A DNA stretch of 64,000 nucleotides, from assembly GCA_023395515.1 (NCBI GenBank), contig JAEWZB010000045.1, positions 56,008-120,007 of the forward strand. Direction: 5' to 3'. The stretch comes from Bacillota bacterium. Its GTDB lineage: Bacteria > Bacillota > Syntrophomonadia > Syntrophomonadales > Syntrophomonadaceae. The translations under genes were made by a program, and so were the position numbers. The notes below the pieces were generated by a model. That model had not been told where the DNA came from and did not search any database. It saw only the letters and a list, made by a program, of their open reading frames with translations. Below, one piece after another: positions 24,223 to 31,948 of the stretch. Numbering within the stretch: the first letter of the stretch is position 1; every line of letters begins with the position of its first letter.

Positions 24223-25068
24223 GTGAAAGAAAAAATAGCTCTTTTGACTGATAGTGCCTGTGATTTGCCTAATCATATTTTAGATGAATATGATATTAAG
24301 GTTTTGCCCTTAAAAATCATTTATCCTGATCAAGAATATTCCGATCGGGTAGATATTCAACCTGAAGAAGTATATAGCCGTATGCCGGAAGAAATTCCCA
24401 CCACATCTATGCCTTGCCTGGAAGAAATCAGCCAGATAATTAATAACCTTAAAGCAGAGGGATTTACCCACTTACTGGCGGTTCATTTATCCAGCGGTTT
24501 GTCTGGAACTTATCAAGCCGTAAAGCTGGCCGCCAAAGATATAGATAATATGGTAGTAAAAGTCTTCGATACTAAAACCTTGTCCATTGCTACCGGTTGG
24601 ATGGTGCTTGATGCAGCGAGAAATATTGGCAAAGGCTTAAGCTTTGAGAAGGTAGTGGAAAATCTTACTAACCTGCAGCCTAAAGTTCATATTTATTATG
24701 TTTTAGAAACCTTAGAGTATTTAAGACGGGGAGGCAGAATAGGAAATGTGGCCGCTATGCTGGGTCAGTTTTTACATTTAAAACCTATAATATCGGTAAA
24801 TGCCGAAGGCAAGTATTTTACTTTTGCCAAGGCTAGAGGCCGACACAAATCCATTGATAGATTAGCGCAAATTATTGAACAGGCGGTAGAGGAAAAGCAA
24901 ATCAGGCTGGCCGTAATGCATGGAGGAGCTAAGCAGGAGCTGGATAAATTAGTGGAACGGCTTAAAAAATTGCCTAATGTCAGCGAATTGATAGTCTCTG
25001 ATATTAGTCCGGCTCTAGGCGTTCACACCGGCCCCGGTCTTTTAGGAGTAAGCTATCACGAAGTGTAG
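24223..25068 (+). CDS. DegV-family fatty-acid-binding protein
   Basis: DegV (FakB-type) proteins hold a fatty acid for phosphorylation by FakA. The phosphate- and lipid-binding segments are visible in the 281 residues: TDSACDLP at the start, TTSMPCLEEI, LSSGLSGTYQAV and the final HTGPGLLGV. It lies alone, diverging from ylxM. TTGCCC and TAAAAT 17 bases apart upstream (near 24162-24190) could be its promoter. A role in acyl-group handling fits the acyl-CoA synthetase downstream, but no fakA is in the window. Confidence 0.93.
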   Translation: MKEKIALLTDSACDLPNHILDEYDIKVLPLKIIYPDQEYSDRVDIQPEEVYSRMPEEIPTTSMPCLEEISQIINNLKAEGFTHLLAVHLSSGLSGTYQAVKLAAKDIDNMVVKVFDTKTLSIATGWMVLDAARNIGKGLSFEKVVENLTNLQPKVHIYYVLETLEYLRRGGRIGNVAAMLGQFLHLKPIISVNAEGKYFTFAKARGRHKSIDRLAQIIEQAVEEKQIRLAVMHGGAKQELDKLVERLKKLPNVSELIVSDISPALGVHTGPGLLGVSYHEV

Positions 25069-25111
25069 GAAATATTTTATCTGTTCAAAAAGCTTGTCTA
25101 TATAATACAAC

Positions 25112-25150
25112 TAAAATAGCGGTATACTTGCCAGTATGCCGCTTTATTTT
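25112..25150. terminator. Bidirectional terminator after degV
   Basis: AAAATAGCGGTATAC and GTATGCCGCTTTATTTT form a long stem with A- and T-rich flanks. It lies between the convergent degV and the membrane protein gene, so it can serve both. Confidence 0.7.
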
Positions 25151-25174
25151 GCCTAAGCCTCCCGCAATAATGCT

Positions 25175-25612
25175 TTATTTAAGTTCTTTTTTATAAAAAG
25201 AGCTGACTAAAACAAAACCGAATACTACCCCGCTTATAACAATTAAACGTTCATGCAGCATAAATATATAATCACTTAATTTCAACACAAATTCGGGATG
25301 ATTGAGACAAATCAAAATATAGATGGGAGTAATAGCAGCATAGAAAGACGGAATACCTACGGCTAAAAACTTAACCCAGTCAAACTGTAATTTCCCCGGT
25401 TTATTTATTATGGACAGCAAATATGGCAATGCCAGTAAGATGCCAACCAAAATAGGGAATACTGCAAACCAAATCCAAAGATAGGTCGGGTCATATTTAA
25501 TTAAATATACCTCACGTAAATACCGAAAAAAATCATTACCTTTCATAATTAAATAGCCCACCACTAAAATATATATAAAATAAATCACAAATCGTTTAAT
25601 TTTATTCAACAC
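25175..25612 (-). CDS. Uncharacterised four-helix membrane protein
   Basis: I do not recognise this 145-residue protein. It has four clear hydrophobic segments (about residues 8-24, 45-68, 82-103 and 118-138) with charged ends and a final KKELK. It is convergent with degV and divergent from the second agr operon, sharing a 285-base upstream region with it. It could be an agr target or immunity-like accessory. That is inference from position only. Confidence 0.6.
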   Translation of the reverse strand: MLNKIKRFVIYFIYILVVGYLIMKGNDFFRYLREVYLIKYDPTYLWIWFAVFPILVGILLALPYLLSIINKPGKLQFDWVKFLAVGIPSFYAAITPIYILICLNHPEFVLKLSDYIFMLHERLIVISGVVFGFVLVSSFYKKELK

Positions 25613-25769
25613 AAATCACTCCTTTTAATAAACTTTTCATTTATAATTTATAGAACTTTTATTGACTTTCTTTGTCTTTTCTTGGTCAGCCCCTCTATTT
25701 CCTATTCCGCATGATCATGATAATATTTAGTTCCATATGTTCCATATATCTCCCTGCCCTAATTCCTTT

Positions 25770-25818
25770 AAATCCCGCTTACACGGCGTGAAATCCCGTT
25801 TTAAGGGTATGAATACCC
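25770..25818 (+). promoter_or_regulatory. Candidate LytTR site and palindrome upstream of agr system 2
   Basis: AAATCCCGC (25770-25778) and AAATCCCGT (25791-25799) are near-identical 9-base direct repeats spaced 21 bases start to start, the geometry used by AgrA-type LytTR proteins. A perfect palindrome GGGTAT-GA-ATACCC follows at 25805-25818. The region lies between the divergent membrane protein gene and agr system 2. The remaining bases of 25613-25897 show nothing else clear. Confidence 0.4.
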
Positions 25819-25897
25819 AATTATTAAGCAGGAATTATTTACCTTATGTTGAAAATCATTATTAAAGTGAAAAATAACCGGCTTTATGGGGGAAATT

Positions 25898-26377
25898 ATG
25901 TTTACATTGCCGTGGTACAGTATTCTTTTACTTACTATTCCGCAAGTATTTTTGAGCATTCTGATAGGATTTCAATTATTTAATCGGCATCTGGATTTCA
26001 GAAAATGTTTAGCCGCGGCCTGCTTAGTAGGTATTGTTACTTATTTTTTAAGAGGAACCTTTGTCACCCCCGGGCTACATTCGATATTAATAATATTGGT
26101 AATGGCTCTTTCTATTACTTTAATTAATAGAGGAAACATTTTATATAATTTCTTTGCAGCCATACTAGGTGCTATGATTATGGGAGTTATTGAAGGCATA
26201 TGGGTTCCTATATTTTTCAGTCTAACCTCCACTTCGGTTGTAGATTTATCACTTAACCCGTGGCTTAATATAGGCTGTTTCGCTCCTATTTTATTAGTAG
26301 CCATAATACTTTACATCATCATACGCCGGAAGAACTTTTATATTTATAATCTTGGGGAAAAGGATAACTATATATGA
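25898..26377 (+). CDS. Detached membrane-sensor half of an AgrC-like receptor
   Basis: This protein of 159 residues is almost entirely membrane helices (about five). By eye it aligns with the N-terminal half of AgrC at 1549-2871: both have an LxxxLIGF-type first helix, a short loop ending in K, a PGxxxxL turn, an FFAAxLG-type helix, then WxPIFF and a cytoplasmic RRKNFYIYNL loop (RRSNINIYRI in AgrC). It ends where AgrC continues into its later helices and kinase. Its stop overlaps the kinase start as ATGA. ATG 25898 follows GGGGG. It probably works as a two-subunit receptor with the next protein. Confidence 0.65.
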   Translation: MFTLPWYSILLLTIPQVFLSILIGFQLFNRHLDFRKCLAAACLVGIVTYFLRGTFVTPGLHSILIILVMALSITLINRGNILYNFFAAILGAMIMGVIEGIWVPIFFSLTSTSVVDLSLNPWLNIGCFAPILLVAIILYIIIRRKNFYIYNLGEKDNYI

Positions 26378-27270
26378 GGGAAAGACGCAGCTTAATTGTA
26401 TTATTTACTTTGCTTTTTCAAAGCTTAGCGATTCTCACCATTAACCACGGTATCCTGGCTGCTCAGGATATGTCGGCTTTAAAAGCCTTATTACCCTGGG
26501 TTAACTTAGTTGTAGTAATTATTTTCATATTGACGGTTTTGTCTATAAAACAATTGGAAAAAGATATCGAAAATCATACTAAAATTAAGCTCTTAAGACA
26601 GCATATTATGGAAATTGAAGCGCTAAACTTGCTTTTACGTACCCAAAAACACGAATATTCACGCCATCTTCAATATCTGCAAGCCTTAGCCTATTTGAGT
26701 AAACATGATGAATTAATGGAATATATCAATGCTATTGCCAAAGAGTACCGCTGTATGGAAACCATGATAAATACCGGTCATCCTGCCATTACCACTCTGA
26801 TTAATGCTAAAAGGGCTACTGCCGAAGCCCAGGGCATAGAATTTGCGGTAGCCGTAAAAAGTGATTTTTCTAAATTAGATATTCCTCCCTGGGATTTAAA
26901 TACCCTATTGGGCAACTTGATTGAAAATGCCATAGACGCGGCTATCTATGCGGAACATCCCCGGGTAGCACTAGAGTTAAGCTATCAAAATGGTCAGTAC
27001 GTTATTTACATTTCCAACAATGGTACCACCATCTTGGATAAAACCAGGATATATGAACCCGGTTACACTACTAAAGGTTCTTTAGGCCGGGGCTATGGCC
27101 TTTTTTTAGTCAAGCAGTTGCTGGAGCAATATGGAGGTAATATTGAAATAACCTGTAACCGCAAAACCCACGTTACAGTTAAAATAACCGATAAAGAAGG
27201 AGACGGGGCGGATGATAAGCTATATTTGCCGGAAGACTGCCGAGGCATTGGGCAGACAACTGGATGCTAA
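26374..27270 (+). CDS. AgrC-like GHKL histidine kinase lacking the main sensor half
   Basis: A kinase of 298 residues with only two N-terminal membrane helices (about 8-26 and 42-60). The phosphoacceptor region is TQKHEYSRHLQ, the N-box NLIENAIDAAI and the G-box GSLGRGYGLFLVKQ. The rest of an AgrC sensor is encoded by the preceding gene, joined by a 4-nt overlap. It should phosphorylate the regulator at 27989-28696. Its last 20 codons overlap the agrB start by 59 bases, which is unusually long and gives the protein an odd C-terminal tail. Confidence 0.85.
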   Translation: MRERRSLIVLFTLLFQSLAILTINHGILAAQDMSALKALLPWVNLVVVIIFILTVLSIKQLEKDIENHTKIKLLRQHIMEIEALNLLLRTQKHEYSRHLQYLQALAYLSKHDELMEYINAIAKEYRCMETMINTGHPAITTLINAKRATAEAQGIEFAVAVKSDFSKLDIPPWDLNTLLGNLIENAIDAAIYAEHPRVALELSYQNGQYVIYISNNGTTILDKTRIYEPGYTTKGSLGRGYGLFLVKQLLEQYGGNIEITCNRKTHVTVKITDKEGDGADDKLYLPEDCRGIGQTTGC

Positions 27271-27844
27271 TACTGACCAGGTAGCCGTATATGCTTATGG
27301 TTTGGAAATATTATTAGGCTCAATGATTAAACTGGTATTAATTATACTTGGGGCTGTATTACTAGGTATCCTGCCTACCACTTTAATTTTCACCCTTACT
27401 TTAGTATTATTCCGTTGGTTAGGGGGAGGCATACATTTGAAGACTTATTTAAGGTGTTTAACAGTAGGCTTATTCATGATATTGGGCATGAGCTATGTGG
27501 CTGTCTTAGAAATAGATACAGCTTATGTCTATACCGTCTTTTTATCCGCCCTTTTTATCGCCCTCTACGTAATTGTCAGATGGGTACCGGCGGATACCGA
27601 GAAAAAAAGAATTACTAATATGGAAAAGCGCTTAAAACAAAAAAAGGAAAGCTTATGGGCTTTAGGAGTATGGAGCTTGGTAGTACTGGCTTTCCTAGCC
27701 CATAATTTTCCCGCCTATGCTTTGGCAGCCAGCCTAGGGTCCCTGTGCAGTTCTTTTTTAATGATGCCAATTGGTTATCGTTTTATTGATAGCCTGGATA
27801 ATATATTGGCTGTTTTTAGTAAAGGAGGTGAAGAGGTTGTTTAA
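27212..27844 (+). CDS. agrB: AgrB-like autoinducer-processing membrane peptidase
   Basis: This second AgrB of 210 residues has the catalytic His and Cys in GGGIHLKTYLRC, spaced as in the paralogue at 917-1552, and the shared YGLEILLGSMIK. Five or six hydrophobic helices follow. It should cleave and cyclise the AgrD encoded immediately downstream. The start ATG is inside the kinase gene. The upstream GGAG is weak, so it may be translated by coupling. The stop codon TAA overlaps the agrD coding region by eight bases. Confidence 0.88.
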   Translation: MISYICRKTAEALGRQLDANTDQVAVYAYGLEILLGSMIKLVLIILGAVLLGILPTTLIFTLTLVLFRWLGGGIHLKTYLRCLTVGLFMILGMSYVAVLEIDTAYVYTVFLSALFIALYVIVRWVPADTEKKRITNMEKRLKQKKESLWALGVWSLVVLAFLAHNFPAYALAASLGSLCSSFLMMPIGYRFIDSLDNILAVFSKGGEEVV

Positions 27845-27974
27845 GAAATTACAAGTTTTCGTATTGGCTAATTTTGCCATGATGTTGTTCTTTGTTTCCA
27901 GCCTAGGTTTAGATTCCAGAAGTATATGGACATTGTACGAACCTGAAATTCCCGAATGTTTGAAAGAAAGATAG
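27837..27974 (+). CDS. agrD: AgrD-type cyclic autoinducer precursor with Ser in place of the ring Cys
   Basis: This 45-residue peptide starts with TTG, six bases after AAAGGAGGTG. It has a basic, amphipathic N-terminus (FKKLQVFVLANF), a hydrophobic stretch, and the AgrD tail motif YEPEIPECLK. The ring position is normally Cys four residues before that motif. Here the core is SIWTL, with Ser29. Ser would give an oxygen-ester lactone instead of a thiolactone. Ser-based rings are known in Staphylococcus intermedius and in the Enterococcus faecalis GBAP signal. The only Cys (residue 41) lies in the part removed during export. It was found by reading the sequence. A longer frame from 27771 overlaps agrB and is unlikely. 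Confidence 0.82.
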   Translation: MFKKLQVFVLANFAMMLFFVSSLGLDSRSIWTLYEPEIPECLKER

Positions 27975-27988
27975 TAAGGAGAATCTGA

Positions 27989-28696
27989 ATGGATGTCCTG
28001 CTGCTCGAGGATGAGGTTAATACGCGTGAGTTTTTCACCATGTTATTACATAGTATTCCGGAAGTAACTAATGTTATGGCTACCTCTGAAGGAAAAGAAG
28101 CTATTCAATTAGCCAGACTTCATCAGCCGGATTTGATTTTGTTAGACATTGAATTGATTAATGATGATTTAACTGGTTTAGAAGTTGCCCAACAAATTTA
28201 CAGCTTTGACCGGGAAGCAGTATTAGTTTTCGTTACTGCTCACCCTCAATATGCCCTTAGTTCCTTTGCGGTTCATCCTTATAATTATATCTTAAAGCCT
28301 ATTGTTATCGAAGAATTTAAAGCAATCATAAAAGAAGTGGCTGACAATATTAAATCCCATAATAAAGTAAATGCTCCTACATTAGTAGTTCCGGCCAAAC
28401 GCAAAAAAGACTTCATCCTCAAAGAGGACATCATCTATATCGAGGCAGAAGGCAAACAAACTATTATCAATGCTAAAGCGGGACAGTGGATTACGAATCA
28501 GCCCTTAAAGGAGTTAGGACACCAACTGAACTCTGATTTCGTCAGGGTTCACAGGTCATTTATAGTAAATACGAAACAGATTAAAAGCATAATCCATCTT
28601 AGTGACCGTACTTATGAAATTGAACTGGGAGATGATTGGCCCAAAATTCCTATGAGCAGAAGCGGATATAGCAAATATAAACGCTTGTTAAGCTGA
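27989..28696 (+). CDS. agrA: LytTR-family response regulator (AgrA-like)
   Basis: This regulator of 235 residues has a receiver domain with LLEDEV, the phosphoacceptor in LILLDIEL, the switch VTAHPQYA and ILKPI, then a LytTR DNA-binding domain (FVRVHRSFIVNTKQIK and a final IPMSRSGYSKY). It starts 14 bases after agrD with AAGGAG upstream. It completes agr system 2: sensor, kinase, agrB, agrD, agrA. It is about as different from the regulator at 219-920 as separate paralogues usually are, so cross-talk cannot be assumed. Confidence 0.88.
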   Translation: MDVLLLEDEVNTREFFTMLLHSIPEVTNVMATSEGKEAIQLARLHQPDLILLDIELINDDLTGLEVAQQIYSFDREAVLVFVTAHPQYALSSFAVHPYNYILKPIVIEEFKAIIKEVADNIKSHNKVNAPTLVVPAKRKKDFILKEDIIYIEAEGKQTIINAKAGQWITNQPLKELGHQLNSDFVRVHRSFIVNTKQIKSIIHLSDRTYEIELGDDWPKIPMSRSGYSKYKRLLS

Positions 28697-28760
28697 ATAT
28701 GGCCTTTTAAAATTAGATATTAAGGCAGGATAAAATGAGCATAAAGTTAAGATATGTATG

Positions 28761-28800
28761 AAAAAAGGTGGATACCTGGATAGGCAGCCACCTTTTTTTT
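28761..28800. terminator. Bidirectional terminator between agrA and acyl-CoA synthetase gene
   Basis: AAAAAAGGTGG (28761-28771) pairs with CCACCTTTTTT (28788-28798). Both strands end in a T-run, so it can stop transcripts from both convergent genes. Confidence 0.8.
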
Positions 28801-28802
28801 GG

Positions 28803-30710
28803 TTATTGGTACATTTTTTTTACGGCATCGGCATAATGTTCTAAAACTACTTTACGTTTAATCTTCATAGTGGGGGTAAGCTCCCCGTCTTCTTCGGTAA
28901 ATTTCCGGGCTAAAATAGTATAGGCCTTAATATCTTCATAATCTTCTAAGTATTGATTGATACGTTTCACTTCTGCATCTATTAGTTCTTGGACAAAAGG
29001 ACTTTCTACTATATCATGACCCACTTCAATACAAGTCTGTATCCCATTAATCTCTGCGTACTTCAATTTAGTTTCATCAAAAGCTATACCTTTTTCTCTT
29101 AACATATAAATGATTACATCAAATGCCGGTACTAATAAAGCCGAAATAAATTTAAGGTTATCTCCTAATATAACTACTTGTTCGATTACCGGACTATTGG
29201 TAAACTTAGATTCTATTTTAGCCGGGGCTACATTTTTGCCGGTATCCATTACTATAATATGTTTTTTACGGTCTACAATGCGTAAGAAACCCTCTTCATC
29301 AAATTCACCCAAATCACCGGTTTTAAACCATCCATCTTCCGTAAAAGATTCTGCGGTTTCCTGAGGATTTTTGTAGTATTCTTTTATGACCCCAATTCCT
29401 TTTACTAATATTTCGCCATCTTCTTCCAATTTGGCTTCCACACCGGGGACCATTTTAGATAACCAGCCAATCTTAGTAGCATTAGGATAACCATGACTTA
29501 TGCCGGCTGCAGTTTCCGTAAGCCCCCAGCCATTTAATAAAGGAAAATTAAGAATCATAAAGTTGCGATGCAAATCATAAGGTAAATGTCCTCCGCCTGA
29601 ATAAGGTATGCGCAGTCTTCCGCCCAGAAGCTGTTTTAGTTGACTAAATACCATATCATCAGCCTTCTTAAAGTCGGCCGCTAAATCTTCATCTAAGCCT
29701 TCCGTAGGGTCTACTGTAAAATCCACGGCACCATTAGGCTGGGTACGCTTCTCTAAAACCTTTTCCCCTACTTCTATAGCCCAATCAAATAAGGCTTTTC
29801 CATCCGGGTTACTGGTAAAGGCCCCTCTAAATCCCGAATAAATTCTATCCCAGAGCCGTGGTACTAAAAGTACCCAGGTAGGCTTAATTTCTTGAATATC
29901 CTGAACCAGAGTGGTAGGCTTTTCAGCAAAACCTATACAGGCGCCAACTGCAATCATAGCTAAATAGGAATTATTTCTTTCCCAAATATGGGCCAGAGGG
30001 AGTAAGGAAAAAGCCATATCATTATAGCTGGCACTATATCCGCCTATTTCCATATGTTTAAGACTTCGTGTTAAGGCTCCTACCAAGTCTTCCTGGCTCA
30101 ATAAGCTGCCTTTTAAGTCCCCGGTAGTACCGGAAGTGTAAATGATGCTGGAGGGATCATGGGGGGCAATAGACTCACATCTGGCCTTATATGCTCCTGG
30201 ATTTTCCCGCATATAACTACGGCCCATATTTTTTAAAGCAGTTATATCAATAACTCTTTCATCATTTAACTCTGAAATTGATTCTAAAACAATAATTTTT
30301 TCTAAAGTGGGCATTTCATCCCATACACTTAAAACGCGCTTAGCAATTTCATCAGATCCGGCCAATAGATACTTAGCCTCGGAATGATTTACAATAAAAG
30401 CGGTTTCCGGAGCTGATAAAGAAGGATAAATAGTAATAGTTATACCGCCGCTAGTTTGAATTGACCAATCTGCCCAGCCCCATCTTTCACTGGTATGTGC
30501 CATTAGGGCTACTCCCTCACCTTTGGCTAACCCTAAACTCATTAAACCATTGCCCATTTCTTCGACTATGTTAGCAAAACCACGATAATTAAGTGAAACA
30601 TATGTACCTTCCAGTTTAAATTTCATAGCGGGCCTGTCACCGAAATTACTTACCGTGTTATTAAACAATTGTGGCAGAGTCTTGACTGATTTCGTAAACT
30701 GATCCAGCAT
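28803..30710 (-). CDS. Long-chain acyl-CoA synthetase (AMP-forming)
   Basis: This 635-residue enzyme of the ANL superfamily activates fatty acids to acyl-CoA. The AMP-binding motifs are IIYTSGTTGDLKG, GWGLTETAAGISHG, WFKTGDLGEFDEEGFLRIVDR and a C-terminal catalytic Lys in TPTMKIKRK. The PF00501 domain covers about 10-520. The presence of the C-terminal lid and the length fit bacterial FadD15-like enzymes. It is monocistronic, with GGGGGAATT before the ATG. It suggests the organism activates or scavenges long-chain fatty acids, but no beta-oxidation genes are next to it. Confidence 0.9.
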   Translation of the reverse strand: MLDQFTKSVKTLPQLFNNTVSNFGDRPAMKFKLEGTYVSLNYRGFANIVEEMGNGLMSLGLAKGEGVALMAHTSERWGWADWSIQTSGGITITIYPSLSAPETAFIVNHSEAKYLLAGSDEIAKRVLSVWDEMPTLEKIIVLESISELNDERVIDITALKNMGRSYMRENPGAYKARCESIAPHDPSSIIYTSGTTGDLKGSLLSQEDLVGALTRSLKHMEIGGYSASYNDMAFSLLPLAHIWERNNSYLAMIAVGACIGFAEKPTTLVQDIQEIKPTWVLLVPRLWDRIYSGFRGAFTSNPDGKALFDWAIEVGEKVLEKRTQPNGAVDFTVDPTEGLDEDLAADFKKADDMVFSQLKQLLGGRLRIPYSGGGHLPYDLHRNFMILNFPLLNGWGLTETAAGISHGYPNATKIGWLSKMVPGVEAKLEEDGEILVKGIGVIKEYYKNPQETAESFTEDGWFKTGDLGEFDEEGFLRIVDRKKHIIVMDTGKNVAPAKIESKFTNSPVIEQVVILGDNLKFISALLVPAFDVIIYMLREKGIAFDETKLKYAEINGIQTCIEVGHDIVESPFVQELIDAEVKRINQYLEDYEDIKAYTILARKFTEEDGELTPTMKIKRKVVLEHYADAVKKMYQ

Positions 30711-30858
30711 TACTAATTCCCCCTAATTAATTATTTTTATTTTCTAAATTATCACTCTTTTATATTATAGCAAAATATTTCTTATTCTTTATTACAATTT
30801 GTCGTTATTATTAGATTATTTAATAATCAATCCCATATATAAACCGACAAAAATCTTT

Positions 30859-30886
30859 TTGTTAATTTTTACCAAAAGGCTATACT
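30859..30886 (+). promoter_or_regulatory. Promoter of the secreted protein gene
   Basis: TTGTTA (30859-30864) and TATACT (30881-30886) are 16 bases apart and lie 27 bases before an AAGGAGG site and the ATG at 30913. Confidence 0.55.
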
Positions 30887-30912
30887 GTTATATATACATA
30901 AGGAGGAAAAAT

Positions 30913-31455
30913 ATGCGCGGTTTTTTATTAACTTTAATCACTATTTTATTTTGCCTGGTGGGCAGTGCTGAAGCTTATCCCAGCACTTTAGCTTATATTG
31001 AAACGGAATATATCCCGGCAGATCAAGCTACTGTGGCAGAATATGAAGAGATTCTAAATATAGTAGAGTGTTTTAATATCTATACTTCATTTTTCACCGA
31101 TACTTATAACCTGGAGGGCAAATTAGTGTCCCGCCACGGTGAGGAAATGGAAAATGGTTTTACCTACCTGCAAGAAGCCTTTAGTGAAGAACTATCATTT
31201 AGAATTTTAGATTATTTCACCTATTGGGATGATAAGCTTGAAAAACAGATAATTATTTGCCAGGAAGGAATTCCTGTATTTACCGAAGATGATCTAAAAA
31301 ATTGCAGCTTTTACGCTGAGGATGACCGGCTTACCCTAAAAGTCGTTTATGATAATTGCTATGTTTCAGGTGACAGTTATATTTATTATATTACTGCCCA
31401 CCATGGGGAAGGTAAATTGCTTATTAATGATTTGCAATGGGTAAGCAGAAACTAA
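30913..31455 (+). CDS. Uncharacterised secreted protein
   Basis: I do not recognise this 180-residue protein. It starts with a clear signal peptide, MRGFLLTLITILFCLVGSAEA, with likely cleavage after AEA. The mature part is acidic, aromatic and rich in beta strands (for example ILDYFTYWDDK, LTLKVVYDNCY, YIYYITAHH and LLINDLQW), with three Cys. The overall look resembles small NTF2-like or IseA-like extracellular domains, but that is a guess. ATG 30913 is chosen over a frame opening at 30799 because AAGGAGG precedes it. Confidence 0.75.
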   Translation: MRGFLLTLITILFCLVGSAEAYPSTLAYIETEYIPADQATVAEYEEILNIVECFNIYTSFFTDTYNLEGKLVSRHGEEMENGFTYLQEAFSEELSFRILDYFTYWDDKLEKQIIICQEGIPVFTEDDLKNCSFYAEDDRLTLKVVYDNCYVSGDSYIYYITAHHGEGKLLINDLQWVSRN

Positions 31456-31948
31456 AAAGGACCTGATCATTTCAGCATTTATCCATACTCATTAAATTCC
31501 CCGGTTTTCTTTTAACTCCTGCCTAGCATCCGATTTTACTTATTACCGTAATATTGGGGCAGCCTTCCTTCTGATTTTTCCATCTCTTTATCTTCTTATC
31601 TTTGCCATGGCGCTAATCTTTTTTATTTGCTTGGAAAAGGATTATACGATTTGCCGTGGAATTCTAATATCATTGTGTCCAATACATATTCTTCCTTTTT
31701 AGTCAAAAGTCCCTAATTAATTCACTGACTTAGGACTAACGCAATGGCTGTTAAAATATTCGGCCTTATTCTGATTGAAATCTGGTGAATTACTAATGAC
31801 ATAATGATTTTTACTACTAAATATTTCAGGGTTTATTACATGAAATTGCAAGTTCGGTATGGGATTTGTTGGTCAGCCAGCTTTGCTGTTTATACTGGAG
31901 TTAAAATATAAAAAGAATGAAAAAAAGCAGGAGGTCAAAGAAATAGTT
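31456..31948. other. 493-base intergenic region
   Basis: The region between the secreted protein and the chemoreceptor has no coding potential I can support. AGTCCCTAA (31707-31715) and TTAGGACT (31729-31736) form an imperfect hairpin with one bulge. I see no clear terminator for the upstream gene and no riboswitch consensus. The chemoreceptor ribosome site GGAGGTC at 31929-31935 is at the end. Confidence 0.5.

Noticed and set aside
27771..27974. 67-residue version of AgrD starting at 27771
   Set aside because: It would overlap agrB by 74 bases. The TTG at 27837 has an ideal ribosome site and gives a normal AgrD length.
31456..31948. c-di-GMP riboswitch before the chemoreceptor
   Set aside because: The region has no match to the conserved core sequences of either class.
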